A DNA stretch of 64,000 bases from Pseudobutyrivibrio sp. ACV-2 (GCF_900107545.1 NZ_FNQZ01000005.1:62001-126000); one strand, 5' to 3'; counted from the first letter of the stretch, positions 1-8,973 are shown. Notes: generated by a model from the letters alone, not told the origin. Numbers and translations are program-made.

Positions 1-409
1 CCAAGATTCCGACTTTATCAAGACACTGAAGTGCCTGTAACTTTTCTTCTTTTGTGTAAATTCCAAATACTGATCTGTACCATGGCATATCTGGCACAAG
101 TGCAGTAAGTACATTTTTAATAACTGTAGTTCTAGTAATCAAATTGAATGATTGGAATATCATTCCGATTTTTCTTCTGAAGCGTCTGAGCTGCTTTCCT
201 GAAAGTGACATAACATCAACGTCATCTACTGTAAGCTTTCCACTTGTTACATCATGCATTCTGTTGATTGTACGGATAAGTGTTGACTTACCTGCACCTG
301 AAAGACCAATAATAGCAACAAATTCGCCCTGCTCAATTTCGAGATTGACGTGCTTTAACCCCTCAAAACCATTAGGATATTTTTTTCCAACATCTTCAAA
401 TTTAATCAT
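1..409 (-). CDS. phnC: Phosphonate-type ABC transporter ATP-binding protein, cut by window edge
   Basis: ATPase that would power import of phosphonate, phosphite or a related anion at the membrane. The reading frame starts at the ATG ending at 409, after the ribosome binding site AGGAG, and runs off the left edge, so only about 136 N-terminal residues are visible. They show the Walker A motif GLSGAGKST near residue 38 and the Q-loop segment IGMIFQSFNLI, both typical of PhnC. The signature and Walker B motifs lie outside the window. It follows the phnD-like gene on the same strand across a terminator hairpin, so it is probably expressed at a lower level than phnD. The family is clear; the exact substrate is not. 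Confidence 0.85.
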   Translation of the reverse strand, partial: MIKFEDVGKKYPNGFEGLKHVNLEIEQGEFVAIIGLSGAGKSTLIRTINRMHDVTSGKLTVDDVDVMSLSGKQLRRFRRKIGMIFQSFNLITRTTVIKNVLTALVPDMPWYRSVFGIYTKEEKLQALQCLDKVGIL

Positions 410-431
410 TTAATAACTCCTGTTCTTTTTC

Positions 432-464
432 AAAAAAAAGGAAGATACCGAAATATCTTCCTTT
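432..464 (-). terminator. Terminator between phnD and phnC
   Basis: Inverted repeat with arms around GGAAGATA and TATCTTCC, followed on the minus strand by a run of eight T. It lies after the phnD-like stop and about 20 bases before the phnC ribosome binding site, so it should reduce read-through into phnC. Confidence 0.75.
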
Positions 465-494
465 AATAGTTCGATTATTCGAATAAATAAAACA

Positions 495-1562
495 TTATTG
501 TAATGACATAATAAGCTCTTGAGCTTTTCTCTCTGAGTCGTAATCCTCTGACTTAGCTTCAACGTAACCATTGTGGCTGTAGATAGAGATTACTTCCTTA
601 CCAGCATCTGTGTTACCGATGTTGATGAATGCCTTTGAAAGGGCTGCCTTGAAAGCATCGTCCATGATAGGAGATGACTTGCTTACGCTGATTGTATCGT
701 TGTAGATACCATCTGTTACACCAATAACATTTGTCTCATCCCAGATGCTTGCGCTTCTGCCGTACTCTGATGTCCATTTATCCTCGTTGTCGCGTCTAGC
801 GTCAGCGTATGTAACAAGTACATCTACCTGACCTGATGCAAGTCTTGAGAATGCAGTACCATAGTTGTCTGATAATGCTGTATGTGAAAGATCTGTAATG
901 TGCTTTCTATACTTGTCCTGAAGCCAAAGTGAAGGATAAATGTATCCTGCTGGAGATGAAGAATTCATTACGCTCCAGTTAAGTCCGTCTAAATCTTCCC
1001 ATGTAAGCTCTTCACCGCTGTTTACCTTTTCAGCAACAGCCTGACCAGCCTTTGAAGGGCCAGCAATGATAAGTGCTCTGTAGTATGTTACCTGATCTGA
1101 AGTAGCCTCTGTAGGCTTGTTGTCGTTCCAATCCTTTGCGCTATCGCTGTCAATTGAAAGACCATCTCTAGTTGCTGTAAGAAGTACGTCACAACCATCA
1201 TCATATAATACGTATGTACCACCTGGAATAAGTCCAACGTCGATAGTTCCAGCTGCAAGGCCTTCACCTACTGCCTCAAAGCTAGTTCCAACAGTGATAT
1301 CTACCTGACCAACCTCGTAACCAAGGCCTGCAAGCTCATCTGTGAGCATGTCCTTAAGTGGCTCTGTAGCTGTTACGATTTCGTCTGGCTCACGTGATGG
1401 TACGAAACCAATTGTTAATTTGTCAATTTTAACATTTTCTGAACCTGTTGTTCCTTCTGTTGTCTGTGTTGCTGTCTCTGTCTTTGAAGCATCGCTTCCG
1501 CAGCCAACGAACATTGACATTGCAACTGCACCGACAAGCATAGTAGAAATAAACTTCTTCAT
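495..1562 (-). CDS. phnD: Phosphate/phosphite/phosphonate ABC transporter substrate-binding lipoprotein
   Basis: Extracellular binding protein of a PhnCDE-type importer. The 355-residue product starts with a lipoprotein signal peptide; the lipobox FVGC places the lipidated cysteine near residue 21, and a Thr/Glu/Ser-rich linker follows. The mature domain opens with LTIGFVPSREPDE, the usual start of PhnD-family domains, and contains the DVGLIPGGTYVLY segment of this fold. The start is supported by a GGAGGGG site a few bases upstream. phnC follows downstream; a permease gene would be expected beyond the left edge. The ligand (phosphonate, phosphite or other) cannot be told from the sequence. 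Confidence 0.85.
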   Translation of the reverse strand: MKKFISTMLVGAVAMSMFVGCGSDASKTETATQTTEGTTGSENVKIDKLTIGFVPSREPDEIVTATEPLKDMLTDELAGLGYEVGQVDITVGTSFEAVGEGLAAGTIDVGLIPGGTYVLYDDGCDVLLTATRDGLSIDSDSAKDWNDNKPTEATSDQVTYYRALIIAGPSKAGQAVAEKVNSGEELTWEDLDGLNWSVMNSSSPAGYIYPSLWLQDKYRKHITDLSHTALSDNYGTAFSRLASGQVDVLVTYADARRDNEDKWTSEYGRSASIWDETNVIGVTDGIYNDTISVSKSSPIMDDAFKAALSKAFINIGNTDAGKEVISIYSHNGYVEAKSEDYDSERKAQELIMSLQ

Positions 1563-1736
1563 CTTTCCCCTCCTATAGGATATGATTATCGTTGTTATGC
1601 TACATTATAACACAGTTTTATGCAAGCACGATTTAATAACTGTTTTCATTTATATACAAAATCACAACATATATAAGAGCAACAATAGGATTTTTGTTGA
1701 TAAATCCTACATCATTTACCTCAAAATTCTTTCCAT

Positions 1737-1783
1737 AAAAAAACTTCTATATCTTAAATTACATTAAGATATAGAAGTCTTTT
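1737..1783 (-). terminator. Terminator after the Gfo/Idh/MocA oxidoreductase
   Basis: Long AT-rich stem (CTTCTATATCTTA paired with TAAGATATAGAAG) followed on the minus strand by seven T. It closes the glycoside operon on its 3' side. The rest of the 1563-1784 gap is AT-rich and should contain the phnD promoter; I see no further gene in it. Confidence 0.8.
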
Positions 1784-1784
1784 A

Positions 1785-2855
1785 TTACTCAAAATCTACA
1801 CTCTTACCAGTACGAGCTGACTCTCTTGCTGCTTCCATAAGTCGGAGGACACGACGTGTCTCAGGAATCTTTACAAGGAATTCTTCCTGTCCATCATATG
1901 CTCTTGCATAGTTTTCGAAATAGTTTTCATGTGTTGTATCAGCTATTGGAAGTGGCTCAGTGATAAGCTTTCCTTCTGGTGGTGGACCGAATGAACGTGT
2001 AGGGCCCGCTGCTGTCATAGTACGCTGACCTCCAACATTCTGAAGAAGGCCGTTTGTACGAACGATTGCACCCTGTGGATCAAATCCATCAAGGTAAGCT
2101 GTACCCTTGTTACCACCCATAATCCAGTGACGCTCGAACCACTTGTTGTCCATCTTATCTGTAAGGAAGTATGTACCAAGCTCAACCTCAGCCATAATTC
2201 CATTGTCAAACTTCATAAGAATCTTGAAGTAGTCATCAACCTCAAAGTTGATTACGTTTCTAACATCAGCAAATACTGACTTAATCTTTGCGCCTGGCAT
2301 CATCCAGAGCATCTGGTCAAGAAGGTGAACACCCCAGTCAAAGAGCATTCCGCCGCCTTCTGCAATATATACATGCCAATCGTGCATGTTTCCGTTAAAG
2401 CCATATAAGCTACTCTTGATGCTATATACATCACCAAGTGTCTCGCTGTCGTAAACGTTCTTCATTGTGCGGAAGTCCTTATCATAACGTCTCTGATGAT
2501 GAACTGTGAAGTTTACTCCGCACTCATCAACAACCTTTACCATGTCGTCAAGTTCCTCAAGGTTCATAGCAACAGGCTTTTCACAGATAATATCCTTGCC
2601 AGCACGTGCTGCCTGGATAACCAAATCATGATGCTGATTGTTGTTTGCTGCGATAAGTACAACATCCACCTCAGGATCGTTAAACATTTCTTCATTTGAA
2701 GCGTATCTCTTAATACCTTCCTTTACATCCTCAAGCTGCTTTGGGTCTTTATCTGAAATACCAACAACCTTATAGCCGTCGAGGCGTGTGAGCATTGACT
2801 CATGCTCGTGGCCCATGAAACCATGGCCGATAATACCAATCTTAATAGTTTCCAT
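1785..2855 (-). CDS. Gfo/Idh/MocA family sugar oxidoreductase (DgpA-like candidate)
   Basis: NAD(P)-dependent dehydrogenase of 356 residues. The N-terminal Rossmann fold shows IGIIGHGFMG at residues 6-15 and the CEKPVAMNLEE motif near residue 90. The C-terminal domain contains the GGGMLFDWGVHLLDQ stretch with the family's active-site His. Family members oxidise a sugar or cyclitol hydroxyl, often at C3. In characterised C-deglycosylation clusters a member of this family (DgpA in strain PUE) makes the 3-oxo-glycoside on which the deglycosidase acts. It is the last gene of the minus-strand run that includes such a deglycosidase, so that role is inferred from context. Ribosome binding site GAAAGG. 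Confidence 0.85.
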   Translation of the reverse strand: METIKIGIIGHGFMGHEHESMLTRLDGYKVVGISDKDPKQLEDVKEGIKRYASNEEMFNDPEVDVVLIAANNNQHHDLVIQAARAGKDIICEKPVAMNLEELDDMVKVVDECGVNFTVHHQRRYDKDFRTMKNVYDSETLGDVYSIKSSLYGFNGNMHDWHVYIAEGGGMLFDWGVHLLDQMLWMMPGAKIKSVFADVRNVINFEVDDYFKILMKFDNGIMAEVELGTYFLTDKMDNKWFERHWIMGGNKGTAYLDGFDPQGAIVRTNGLLQNVGGQRTMTAAGPTRSFGPPPEGKLITEPLPIADTTHENYFENYARAYDGQEEFLVKIPETRRVLRLMEAARESARTGKSVDFE

Positions 2856-2883
2856 AGTGTTTTCCTTTCTCTATATATTTGTA

Positions 2884-2935
2884 AAAAATAAAGTCGATAT
2901 CATTTATCTTGAATAAATAATACCGACTTTTTGGG
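2884..2935. terminator. Bidirectional hairpin terminator downstream of the AraC/GH39 gene
   Basis: Stem of about 18 pairs (AAGTCGATATCATTTATC against GAATAAATAATACCGACTT) with T runs on both sides. The same gap has a second GC-richer hairpin at 3030-3062 directly after the regulator's stop. It also has several TGCAA-type boxes between 2970 and 3035. Confidence 0.7.
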
Positions 2936-3064
2936 TTTTGTTCTCTTATAAACTTTTCAATATCTTGTATATTGTTGCAAGTGAATTTCGCGCCCATAGT
3001 TAAGATGCAATCAAGTTGATGTATTTATTGCAGAGGGGCAACTCCCTAAAGATTCCCTCTGCTC

Positions 3065-5473
3065 TTAATATTCAGGGAATACGTGAAGTACACAGAATTC
3101 CTCTGCCTCTAAATCCACCTCTATTGTAAGAAGCTCACCTCGTGATCTGATGTGGGAACGAGAAAGCTCTGGCAGACATATCTCCTGAATGTATTTGATT
3201 TCACTTCTTTCAAGCTTGCTATCATTGTTAAATTTAGACCATTCATCAATGATAGAACCATGATTAGCATTTACACTTCGACGCTTTACAACGTAGCCTG
3301 CATTTTCACTGACTCCTGCAAGCTTTATAACAAGCTTTTTGTGATCCTTTGTGTCAAAGTATGACTTTGCCTCCTCAACAGTGGCCTGATTCTCAGCATC
3401 GATGAAATAGCTGGAATTGTACCAAACCAGATTGAAGCATATAATCTGATATTCGTCATCTGCCACTCTGGTAACCATATAGTTATCACCTCTGGCTATA
3501 ACCTTGGTGCCCAAATGATTGAGCATCTTTATGGCATAGAAGATAGGCTTTCTGATAGTATCCTTTGATACAAGACCGCCACCGCCATTGATGATATTTC
3601 TTGCAGCGTAGGAATTGCACTGCCAATCGGTGGCAATCCATAAGCCCCAAACATCAATATCCTTGGCATACTTAACAATATTTCTTATTAACAGACAGCC
3701 TCTAAATGCACTGTCGTTAAGGTAATTGCGATTAGAGCAGGTAAGATTCCATTCGGCTACTACAAGCTTGCTTCTGTCAATATTAAGCTTGTCAAATGAA
3801 CGATAAATCAAATCGATTTCTGAGCCTTCGAATTCCTTGTCCTGTGAACGAACAAATGCTGCCTTTCCACCATCTAATCCCGTAATTGGTTTTGGAACAT
3901 ATGGAAAAACAATGGTTGAAATAAAATCTGGTGCATATTTTTGCTGAGTAAGCTTGGTAAGTACAGCTTCAAACTCTTTTGAAGCCTCTACACTTGCGCC
4001 TGCACTATATCCCACCTTTGCATTAGGAGCCAAAGTCTTGACGGTTTCTGCTATGAAAGAATACACATCTACAAAATCATATCCACCATCTATATAAAAA
4101 TCATCATAATTGCTGTGGAAGCCTTCCAAACCAATTTCAAAGCGCCAGTATGAGATTTCTTTTTCACCATATCTGCGTATAAGCGCTTTGAAGAACTGCT
4201 TGTACAGATTCTCCCAAACGCGCTCATCCTTGTACTTAATTCGAATATCCTCAAACCATGCTGATTCCTCTGGGTTTGTTACATTGGCATATGGTCTATT
4301 GGTGAAATCAAGCCATGGAGTAATTCTGTTTTCAACAAGGAAATCAAGTGCTTCGAAAATCATATCGAAGTTGTAATCGCCTACTGTAACACCGTCAGAT
4401 ACCATTGTTTTGGTATTGAATATCATCCATATTCTGGCATAGGTGAATCCAATTTCTTTAGCCAGGTACTGAATGTGGTACTGGTTATTGGCACGTAAAA
4501 TATCATGGATAAAGCCTACATTTACTAGGCGATTCCAGTTACGCTTTAAATCCTCAGATTTTTTAACATCAATAAAGGCATCTACAAGTGCTTCTGGCTT
4601 GCTGTCGTCATCTGCTCGCTTATACTCAGTTTCGATTTTTTCCCTAATATCCTCATCAACGATGGTTTCCTTTGCAACCTGGCCCTTCATTTTCTGACGA
4701 TATTCTGTAGGTGCCATGTTGTAGATTTCACGGAATACCTTTGTAAATGCTGATGCATTAGAGAAACCACAGTCCATGGCTATTTTAGTCATGTTCTTCT
4801 CAGTGTATAAAAGCTCATCGATGGCGTAGCGGGTACGCACCTGATTTACATATTCTGCGAAATAAGTACCGGTCTGCTTTTTAAATAGTCGGGAAAGGGT
4901 AGATGTAGAGGTGTACATCTGCTTGGCTAAATCTGAAAGGCTGATACCGTCCTGATAATTGGTATGTACATAGTGGATAATAATCTGAAGTTTTTCATCT
5001 GCATCGTAGTTTTCAGATATCTCAGTATTGGTATCATCTATCATGTAATGCTCTACCAGCTCATCTAAAAGCTTGTAAAGCATACTATAAATAAGACTTT
5101 GAGTCTTTTTTAAGGATGTAACATGCTGATAAACAATATCACGACATAAACCTATAACCCCGTCATAGGATTTTGTTTTGTCTGTGGCACTATTACAAAG
5201 GAAAAAGCTGTTTGGCTTTTTTAATATATGAACCAAAATCTGGTAATCATATTTGATAGAGCAAACAATACTTTTTTCAACAGTCTCAATACTGTGCTGG
5301 ATACTGGAATTGATAACGAGAACATCGTCTCTTTCTAGCACAAAAACTGTATCCTTAAGCTTTACTTTTATACTTCCCTCGATAACATATAAAAGCTCAA
5401 CATCTGTGTGCAGATGCTGAGTTTTGGCCATGTCTCTATATATGTCTACTTGAAATTGGTTATAGCTATTCAT
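3065..5473 (-). CDS. AraC-family regulator fused to a GH39-like glycosidase domain
   Basis: Cytoplasmic transcription factor of 802 residues. An N-terminal cupin-like sensor (about 1-70) is followed by an AraC double helix-turn-helix at about 157-264, with ISLSDLAKQMYTSTSTLSRLF and IAMDCGFSNASAFTKVFRE visible. A TIM-barrel region like GH39 beta-xylosidases fills about 310-700. The two expected catalytic glutamates can be placed: E450 in WRFEIGLEGF, and E574 in VVAEWN. However, the usual Asn-Glu-Pro around the acid/base Glu is Leu-Glu-Gly. The barrel may therefore bind a sugar ligand rather than cut it. The ATG at 5473 is chosen because GAGGAG lies just upstream. It sits between the deglycosidase genes and the oxidoreductase, so it probably controls this cluster. 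Confidence 0.85.
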   Translation of the reverse strand: MNSYNQFQVDIYRDMAKTQHLHTDVELLYVIEGSIKVKLKDTVFVLERDDVLVINSSIQHSIETVEKSIVCSIKYDYQILVHILKKPNSFFLCNSATDKTKSYDGVIGLCRDIVYQHVTSLKKTQSLIYSMLYKLLDELVEHYMIDDTNTEISENYDADEKLQIIIHYVHTNYQDGISLSDLAKQMYTSTSTLSRLFKKQTGTYFAEYVNQVRTRYAIDELLYTEKNMTKIAMDCGFSNASAFTKVFREIYNMAPTEYRQKMKGQVAKETIVDEDIREKIETEYKRADDDSKPEALVDAFIDVKKSEDLKRNWNRLVNVGFIHDILRANNQYHIQYLAKEIGFTYARIWMIFNTKTMVSDGVTVGDYNFDMIFEALDFLVENRITPWLDFTNRPYANVTNPEESAWFEDIRIKYKDERVWENLYKQFFKALIRRYGEKEISYWRFEIGLEGFHSNYDDFYIDGGYDFVDVYSFIAETVKTLAPNAKVGYSAGASVEASKEFEAVLTKLTQQKYAPDFISTIVFPYVPKPITGLDGGKAAFVRSQDKEFEGSEIDLIYRSFDKLNIDRSKLVVAEWNLTCSNRNYLNDSAFRGCLLIRNIVKYAKDIDVWGLWIATDWQCNSYAARNIINGGGGLVSKDTIRKPIFYAIKMLNHLGTKVIARGDNYMVTRVADDEYQIICFNLVWYNSSYFIDAENQATVEEAKSYFDTKDHKKLVIKLAGVSENAGYVVKRRSVNANHGSIIDEWSKFNNDSKLERSEIKYIQEICLPELSRSHIRSRGELLTIEVDLEAEEFCVLHVFPEY

Positions 5474-5512
5474 AAAACTCCTCAAAATCTAAATTACAAA
5501 AACACTTTACAC

Positions 5513-5523
5513 AGTATAGCACA
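5513..5523 (-). promoter_or_regulatory. Extended -10 promoter of the AraC/GH39 gene
   Basis: On the minus strand TGTGCTATACT gives an extended -10 (TG, one base, TATACT) about 40 bases before the regulator's start. It lies just after the terminator hairpin at 5523-5554, so the regulator probably has its own transcript. Confidence 0.45.
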
Positions 5524-5554
5524 AAAGAGGAAGAAGCAAAATGCCCCTTCCTCT
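5523..5554 (-). terminator. Terminator between the deglycosidase large subunit and the AraC/GH39 gene
   Basis: Arms AGAGGAAG and CTTCCTCT enclose a 13-base loop and are followed by TTTTG on the minus strand. The tail is short, so it may be only a partial terminator. Confidence 0.55.
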
Positions 5555-5634
5555 GAAGTATATGTTATGTATGCTTTGGCTATTCGCCGATACACTTTGC
5601 TTAGCACCAGCAAGCTGGTGTAGTATTGGCTCGC

Positions 5635-6690
5635 TTACTCACCAATACACTTTGCCATAGCAGCCTGGTGGCGGCGAACCTGTTCGATTGAATCTACATC
5701 GAGATCCATTCTAAGGTGCTCTCCACCTTCGTACTCTGAGCTTAAGAAGCCCTTGTAACCTGCCTTCTTAAATGCTTCGATAACTTCTGGAAGTGCTACC
5801 GCTGTCTCCTGAAGATCTTCGTGAACATTGTAGAACTTAGCATGTGTATGGAAGATATAATCGATATTGTCGATGATATCCTGTGGATCAGACCATGAGT
5901 ATGTGAATGATGTACCAGCATACTCTAAGTCTGCTGGGCCGCCGCCTGCAGCCTTTACAGCATCCATCATTTCAGCCATGCCGTTTGCCATACGATATTC
6001 CATGTTGGCCTTGCCTAAATTAAGGTCATACTTAATCTTTGTGAAGCCCTTTGCTACGCGGCTTGCGTATGCGTCATCAACAATCTTTATGCACTCTTCC
6101 TTTGCGCCGTGACGACGAGCCTTGTCACGAACAACATCAGGAATGTTCTTGCAGAAGATACCCATATCTGGAATAAATCCAAAGTGCTTTGTACCTGTTC
6201 TGTTAATCATTTCCATGTAACCATCTGCCCAACCAGAGTTGAGTGAGAATGGAGCATGTACTTCAAGACCAATCTTAACACCAACCTTTTCAGCGTACTC
6301 AAGGCTGCCCTCGATTACATCCATTGGTGTTGATACAAGTGTACGGATTACAGGGAATCCAAGTAATGATGCAAGACGTAAATCACGCTCCATCATCTTA
6401 ACCTGCTCTTTTAATGTAAGAGTACGGTTATCAAAAATGTGGTTCTCCAAGAATGCATCATAGCATGATGGAGTAAGATTGTACTTCTTCATCCAATCAA
6501 ACCACCGGTCTCTGAAGCTCTGTGTTTCAATTGGAAGTGGAAACTGTCTAATCATCTGCTCAGCAAGAAGCTCTACACCTGTAGCTCCTGTTGCTGCTGT
6601 TTCTCTTAAGCATCCCTCTAAATCAAGCTTTCCAAGATAGAACTCGTCTTGATAGCTATAGAGAGACACACTTCTTTTAATATCGCTCAT
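5635..6690 (-). CDS. Sugar phosphate isomerase/epimerase-fold protein; C-glycoside deglycosidase large-subunit candidate
   Basis: A 351-residue TIM barrel. The metal-site residues expected for this fold are visible: E143 and H145 in GLEVHAP, D175 in IPDMG, H281/H283 in HTHAKFY and E319 in LSSEYEGG. Alone it could be read as a generic xylose-isomerase-like epimerase. The neighbouring gene encodes the small DUF6379-type subunit that pairs with such a barrel in known deglycosidases (DfgA/DfgB of Eubacterium cellulosolvens, CarB/CarC of soil bacteria, the Dgp pair of strain PUE). Those enzymes eliminate the aglycone from a 3-oxo-C-glycoside. Only 17 bases separate the two genes. The function is inferred from the pairing and the conserved residues. 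Confidence 0.8.
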   Translation of the reverse strand: MSDIKRSVSLYSYQDEFYLGKLDLEGCLRETAATGATGVELLAEQMIRQFPLPIETQSFRDRWFDWMKKYNLTPSCYDAFLENHIFDNRTLTLKEQVKMMERDLRLASLLGFPVIRTLVSTPMDVIEGSLEYAEKVGVKIGLEVHAPFSLNSGWADGYMEMINRTGTKHFGFIPDMGIFCKNIPDVVRDKARRHGAKEECIKIVDDAYASRVAKGFTKIKYDLNLGKANMEYRMANGMAEMMDAVKAAGGGPADLEYAGTSFTYSWSDPQDIIDNIDYIFHTHAKFYNVHEDLQETAVALPEVIEAFKKAGYKGFLSSEYEGGEHLRMDLDVDSIEQVRRHQAAMAKCIGE

Positions 6691-6707
6691 TTTTCTGTCC
6701 TCCTAAA

Positions 6708-7100
6708 CTAAATCTCGAATTCTATATTGCAAGGTGCCTCGATAACGAATGGCATGTATGATGGAGCAATCTTCTGGATAGCTTCAATACTGTGCTTGCC
6801 ATTTGAAAGGCCACCTTCCTTTAATACTGTTACTGTTGCATACTCGCCAAACTCCCAACGATATTCTGGGTCAATGACTGTTCTGCACTCTTCGAGTGTA
6901 AATGTATCTCCGTTTACTGTAAGTCTAATATCTTCTCTTTTGATGTCCTCGCCATCAACCTTAAGAATGATGTCGCGTAGAATTGAAAGAGTAAATGAAC
7001 GATAGTACTGTGCCTTCCAAGCAAATGAAAAGCCTACGACTTTGCCATTTTCTTCAACATTCTTAAAGCTGGCTGGATCATATATTGGTCTTCCTGCCAT
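6708..7100 (-). CDS. DUF6379 / C-glycoside deglycosidase small-subunit protein
   Basis: A 130-residue beta-rich protein with no signal peptide. The core YYRSFTLSILRDIILKVDGE followed by an NGDTFTLEE turn, WEFGEYATVTV and a GGLSNGKHSIE segment matches my memory of the DUF6379 family, the beta subunit of C-glycoside deglycosidases. In those complexes it packs against the TIM-barrel subunit and helps form the active site. It lies directly upstream of the barrel gene in the same transcript. The start has a clear AGGAGG site. Its presence is the strongest reason to call the locus a deglycosylation system rather than general sugar isomerisation. Confidence 0.8.
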   Translation of the reverse strand: MAGRPIYDPASFKNVEENGKVVGFSFAWKAQYYRSFTLSILRDIILKVDGEDIKREDIRLTVNGDTFTLEECRTVIDPEYRWEFGEYATVTVLKEGGLSNGKHSIEAIQKIAPSYMPFVIEAPCNIEFEI

Positions 7101-7140
7101 TTTATATTTCCTCCTAATTTCTTTGGCTTCCCTTTAGTCC

Positions 7141-7232
7141 GCCGGTTACGCTATCAAGTCAGGGTATCGATTTTTGAGATCGCTTGCGCTATACTCCTCA
7201 AAAACCGACACCCAGCCTTGACAGCTACCGGC
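7141..7232. repeat. Long inverted repeat, 18-base-loop class
   Basis: Arms of 38 and 36 bases (7141-7178 and 7197-7232) surround an 18-base loop containing ATCGCTTGCG and CTATACTC. The outer part starts GCCGGTTACG and ends AGCTACCGGC, the same edge signature as the 26-base-loop elements at 7301, 36341 and 41237. There is no T run, so it is not a simple terminator. It lies between the flavoprotein gene and the deglycosidase small subunit. Confidence 0.8.
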
Positions 7233-7300
7233 TCATCTAGGGATAAGATCTTTCTTTTAACTTTAGTTTTGTTTGTTATATAAAATCTTAGTTCTACGAG

Positions 7301-7386
7301 GGCTGGTAGGCTGCAATCTATATATGTCTTAAGCGAGGCATTCCTAGCCGAGTGTAGACATATATAGATTGTAGACGTAACCAGCC
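7301..7386 (-). repeat. Long inverted repeat, 26-base-loop class
   Basis: Arms 7301-7329 and 7356-7386 form a near-perfect stem. Read on the minus strand the loop contains ACACTCGGCTAGGAATG followed by CCTCGCTTA. It matches the loops at 36398-36423 and 41267-41292 in length and sequence, while the stem differs. Together with the element at 7141 it fills most of the 7101-7415 gap; no gene is seen there. Confidence 0.85.
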
Positions 7387-7415
7387 ACACAGCCTACGTG
7401 TTAGCTAAACGCACG

Positions 7416-8864
7416 TTAGTCTTCGATGTACTCTGCGGCTTCCATACCTGCAATACGGCCTGTGTTAACGGCGTATCCCATTGAGTTTCCTGGAAGTAAG
7501 AACATGTATGAATCATCATAGATGTTACATGAATCAGCACCTGCTGCGTAAAGTCCTGGGATAGGCATAAAGTCTTTATCGCATACTTCGCAGTTTTCGT
7601 TGATGCGGATTCCACCTACGGTACCGTATCCGCCTGGATGGAATGTTCCAGCGTAGAATGGACCCTTCTTTAACTTACGAAGGTATCTGTAGTTCTTGAA
7701 GAATTCCTCATCTCTGCCTTCACAGTAATCGTTGTAATCGTCTACTGTCTCCTCAAGTACTTCTGGATCTACACCAATCATCTCAGCGAGCTCCTCGATA
7801 GTATCTGCCTTGAAGAACTGCTTAGAGCCCTTTGCAATAAGCTCATCCATCTCATCATAGAATGAAGATACGTCTGGATCTGGAGTAACAAGTGATGTTA
7901 CATCAACGCCATTCTTAACGTATGACTTAACGATTGTTGAATCAACAATTGAGAATAACTTCTTATCCTTCTGGTGATTAGCAACATTTGAAAGATATGT
8001 TGTGTTCTGCATGAACTCTTCGTTCATTACACGCTTGCCAAATGCATTTACAAGAAGGTTTGGCTGTCTAAGAACGTTCTTTACAGAAGCGCCAGCTTCC
8101 TCGCCACCACCTACATCACAAGCAGACTCAATTCTAACTGGAAGGTGATCAGCACCTGCCTCCCAAGCCATCTTAAGACCATCGCCTACAAGACCTGGAA
8201 TAGCAAAATTGAATACATCCTTACCAAACTCTACTCCGATTTCTTCTTTGATGAGCTCTGGGTTACATCCTGCACCACCTGTAGCGATAACAGCTGCTTT
8301 ACACTCGATAGTGAATTCCTCACCATCCTTGTTTACTGCAAGAACACCACAAACCTTGCCTTCATCATCTTTAAGAATCTTCTTACCTGCTGTCTCAAGA
8401 AGTACCTTTACGCCAAGCTCCTGAGCCTTGTTAAGAAGAGCCTTATTCATGTGACCAGCTGCACGAGGTCCAATCTTGTTACCAGTCTTTACGATGTGCC
8501 ATGTAGCCTCTGACTGTGGGAAGTATTTGAAAGCGCCTTCGAACTCAACGCCCATATCCTCAAGCCACTCAATAGTTTCTGCAGACTGTTCGAAATATCT
8601 CTTAACAAGTCTTGCATCTACATTGTAGTGTGTGTAATCCATGAACATGTTAAATGCTTTTTCAACAGTAACATCAATCATTTGCTCCTGCTGATATTTT
8701 GTACCAATACCAAGTGGTCCCATACCCATGTTGGCAGCACCACCAGTGATAGCTGCTTTTTCAATAACGATAACCTCTGCGCCATCCATAGCTGCCTGAA
8801 CAGCTGCTGACATACCAGATGGTCCACCTGCAATAACAACCAACTGTGTCTTTAAGTTTTCCAT
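7416..8864 (-). CDS. FAD-dependent oxidoreductase, fumarate reductase/urocanate reductase-like
   Basis: Cytoplasmic flavoprotein of 482 residues. The dinucleotide-binding start is VVIAGGPSGMSAAVQAAMDG (about 9-28) with the downstream IEKAAITGGAANMG. The C-terminal FAD segment is GGYGTVGGIRINENCEV followed by PIPGLYAAG. The family mostly reduces activated carbon-carbon double bonds (fumarate, urocanate, steroid enones) or runs the reverse dehydrogenation. No heme domain, covalent-FMN domain or export signal is present, so electrons must come from a soluble partner. The two iron-sulfur genes upstream are the obvious source. In this context a sugar enone is a plausible substrate. The start has AAGGAG. 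Confidence 0.85.
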   Translation of the reverse strand: MENLKTQLVVIAGGPSGMSAAVQAAMDGAEVIVIEKAAITGGAANMGMGPLGIGTKYQQEQMIDVTVEKAFNMFMDYTHYNVDARLVKRYFEQSAETIEWLEDMGVEFEGAFKYFPQSEATWHIVKTGNKIGPRAAGHMNKALLNKAQELGVKVLLETAGKKILKDDEGKVCGVLAVNKDGEEFTIECKAAVIATGGAGCNPELIKEEIGVEFGKDVFNFAIPGLVGDGLKMAWEAGADHLPVRIESACDVGGGEEAGASVKNVLRQPNLLVNAFGKRVMNEEFMQNTTYLSNVANHQKDKKLFSIVDSTIVKSYVKNGVDVTSLVTPDPDVSSFYDEMDELIAKGSKQFFKADTIEELAEMIGVDPEVLEETVDDYNDYCEGRDEEFFKNYRYLRKLKKGPFYAGTFHPGGYGTVGGIRINENCEVCDKDFMPIPGLYAAGADSCNIYDDSYMFLLPGNSMGYAVNTGRIAGMEAAEYIED

Positions 8865-8973
8865 TTCGTTGTTCTCCTTCTCTAAATAAAACCTTTCGGT
8901 CTGTTCACAATTTCTGATATTAATTTACCATCTGATGGGGATAACAACTATTTTCAGTTTCCTTAAACCTTAT

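Noticed and set aside
5635-6690. Xylose isomerase or hydroxypyruvate isomerase
   Set aside because: The fold is shared, but pairing with a DUF6379-type small subunit 17 bases away fits deglycosidase complexes better; plain isomerases act without such a partner.
7141-7386. The two inverted repeats as ordinary terminators
   Set aside because: Neither is followed by a T run on either strand, and their loops are conserved with elements elsewhere.
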